Shown here piece after piece: positions 63,639-64,000 of a DNA stretch of 64,000 bases (position 1 is its first letter; every line of letters starts with the position of its first letter). The notes beneath the pieces are model-generated. The model did no database searches. It was not told where the DNA came from and saw only the letters and a program-made list of their open reading frames with translations. Made by a program: the position numbers and the translations under genes. The stretch spans positions 62,001-126,000 of the forward strand of contig NZ_JAAVVE010000006.1 of the NCBI RefSeq assembly GCF_018449795.1, given 5' to 3'. This DNA is from Sphingomonas sp. dw_22 (lineage in GTDB: Bacteria > Pseudomonadota > Alphaproteobacteria > Sphingomonadales > Sphingomonadaceae).

Positions 63639-64000
63639 ATGGGACGGCATCGCGAATTTGACGTGGACCAGGCGCTCGACGCGGCGCTCGGGGTATTCTG
63701 GCGCAAGGGCTATGAGGGCACGTCCTATGAGGATCTGAGCACCGCGACGAAGGTGTCGCGTCCGGGTCTCTACTCGGCGTTCGGCAACAAGCAGGCGCTC
63801 TTCGTCCGCGCGCTCGACCGCTACGATGCGCTCTACATGGGGTTATGCAGGACGCGCTCGACGAGCCGACCTCGCGGCAGGTGGTCGAGCGTATCCTGCG
63901 CGGGTCGGCCGAGGTGCAGACGCTCAGGCCGCAGAGTCCCGGCTGCCTCGGCATGAACGGCGCGCTCGCCTGCTCGGACGAGGCCGAATCGATCCGGACC
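63639..64000 (+). pseudogene. TetR family repressor, frameshifted (3' end outside window)
   Basis: The N-terminal helix-turn-helix is intact: REFDVDQALDAALGVFWRKG, YEGTSYEDLSTATKVSRPGL, YSAFGNKQALFVRALDRYDA. At about 63841-63847 GGGTTATG should read GGGTTCATG, and the loss of one base diverts translation to a stop at 63956. In the correct frame the ligand-binding part continues: MQDALDEPTSRQVVERILRG, SPGCLGMNGALACSDEAESI to the window edge. The visible product would keep DNA binding but lose dimerisation, so the exporter and SDRs may be derepressed. Confidence 0.82.

Noticed and set aside
1..64000. CRISPR arrays, rRNA and tRNA genes, prophage structural genes
   Set aside because: No regularly spaced direct repeats, no rRNA-like sequence, no foldable tRNA and no capsid or tail proteins were seen on either strand.

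Overview
The window is high-GC DNA from an alphaproteobacterium, most likely a sphingomonad. The evidence is the abundance of TonB-dependent receptors, a FecI/FecR-type cascade next to a receptor with an STN domain, an RPA-type plasmid RepA remnant, a ParA/ribbon-helix-helix partition pair of the sphingomonad plasmid kind, and a Wza/Wzc exopolysaccharide operon. No rRNA or tRNA gene and no CRISPR array was seen.

Layout. 1-2.4 kb: 5' part of a large TonB-dependent receptor (minus strand). 2.4-4.5 kb: non-coding, AT-rich DNA followed by a decayed Fic gene. 4.7-14.3 kb: a LysR regulator facing a minus-strand block holding an RND tripartite pump (adaptor, transporter, outer-membrane factor), a 14-TM MFS exporter, a DUF427 protein and ChaC. 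14.4-20 kb: a scrap yard with two SDR fragments, an unrecognised frameshifted gene, an IS3-family element with an amber codon in OrfB, a plasmid repA remnant with a 26-bp inverted repeat upstream, and a broken ParDE pair. 20.1-27.2 kb: broken rmlA with intact rmlC, then a FecI-like sigma factor (amber), FecR (locally frameshifted), an STN-TonB receptor (one-base deletion) and a glycerophosphodiester phosphodiesterase.

27.4-54.1 kb is the centrepiece, a polysaccharide locus in which every gene is open. A leftward operon encodes a WbpM/PglF-type 4,6-dehydratase, an O-antigen ligase/polymerase-like protein, Wza, a Wzc-type tyrosine kinase, a large exported-type protein and a small secreted protein. 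Rightward genes encode a beta-helix protein, the UDP-L-FucNAc enzymes CapE/CapF/CapG (FnlABC), Wzx, Wzy, two glycosyltransferases, a PglE-like aminotransferase and a PglC-like initiating transferase. Next to them lies an unusual fatty-acid/polyketide-like module: PglD/NeuD-type acyltransferase, ketoreductase, ACP, ketoacyl-ACP synthase III, second ACP, FkbH-type HAD enzyme and a divergent MaoC-hydratase/SDR fusion. I infer that the locus builds a polymer containing L-FucNAc and a 2,4-diamino-2,4,6-trideoxyhexose whose amino group receives an acyl group made on the ACPs, possibly starting from glyceryl-ACP.

54.2-57.6 kb: broken parA and partition gene, an intact RelE/Phd-type toxin-antitoxin pair, and an intact class II Fic protein whose Shine-Dalgarno lies in the loop of a perfect hairpin. 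Plasmid-maintenance debris thus lies on both sides of the polysaccharide locus, and a related AT-rich element occurs at 3.1, 16.4 and 56.1 kb. 57.9-64 kb: a MarR-controlled alpha/beta hydrolase with a YciI-like protein, three tandem SDRs, an MFS exporter, and a divergent TetR gene with a frameshift behind a 41-bp perfect palindrome.
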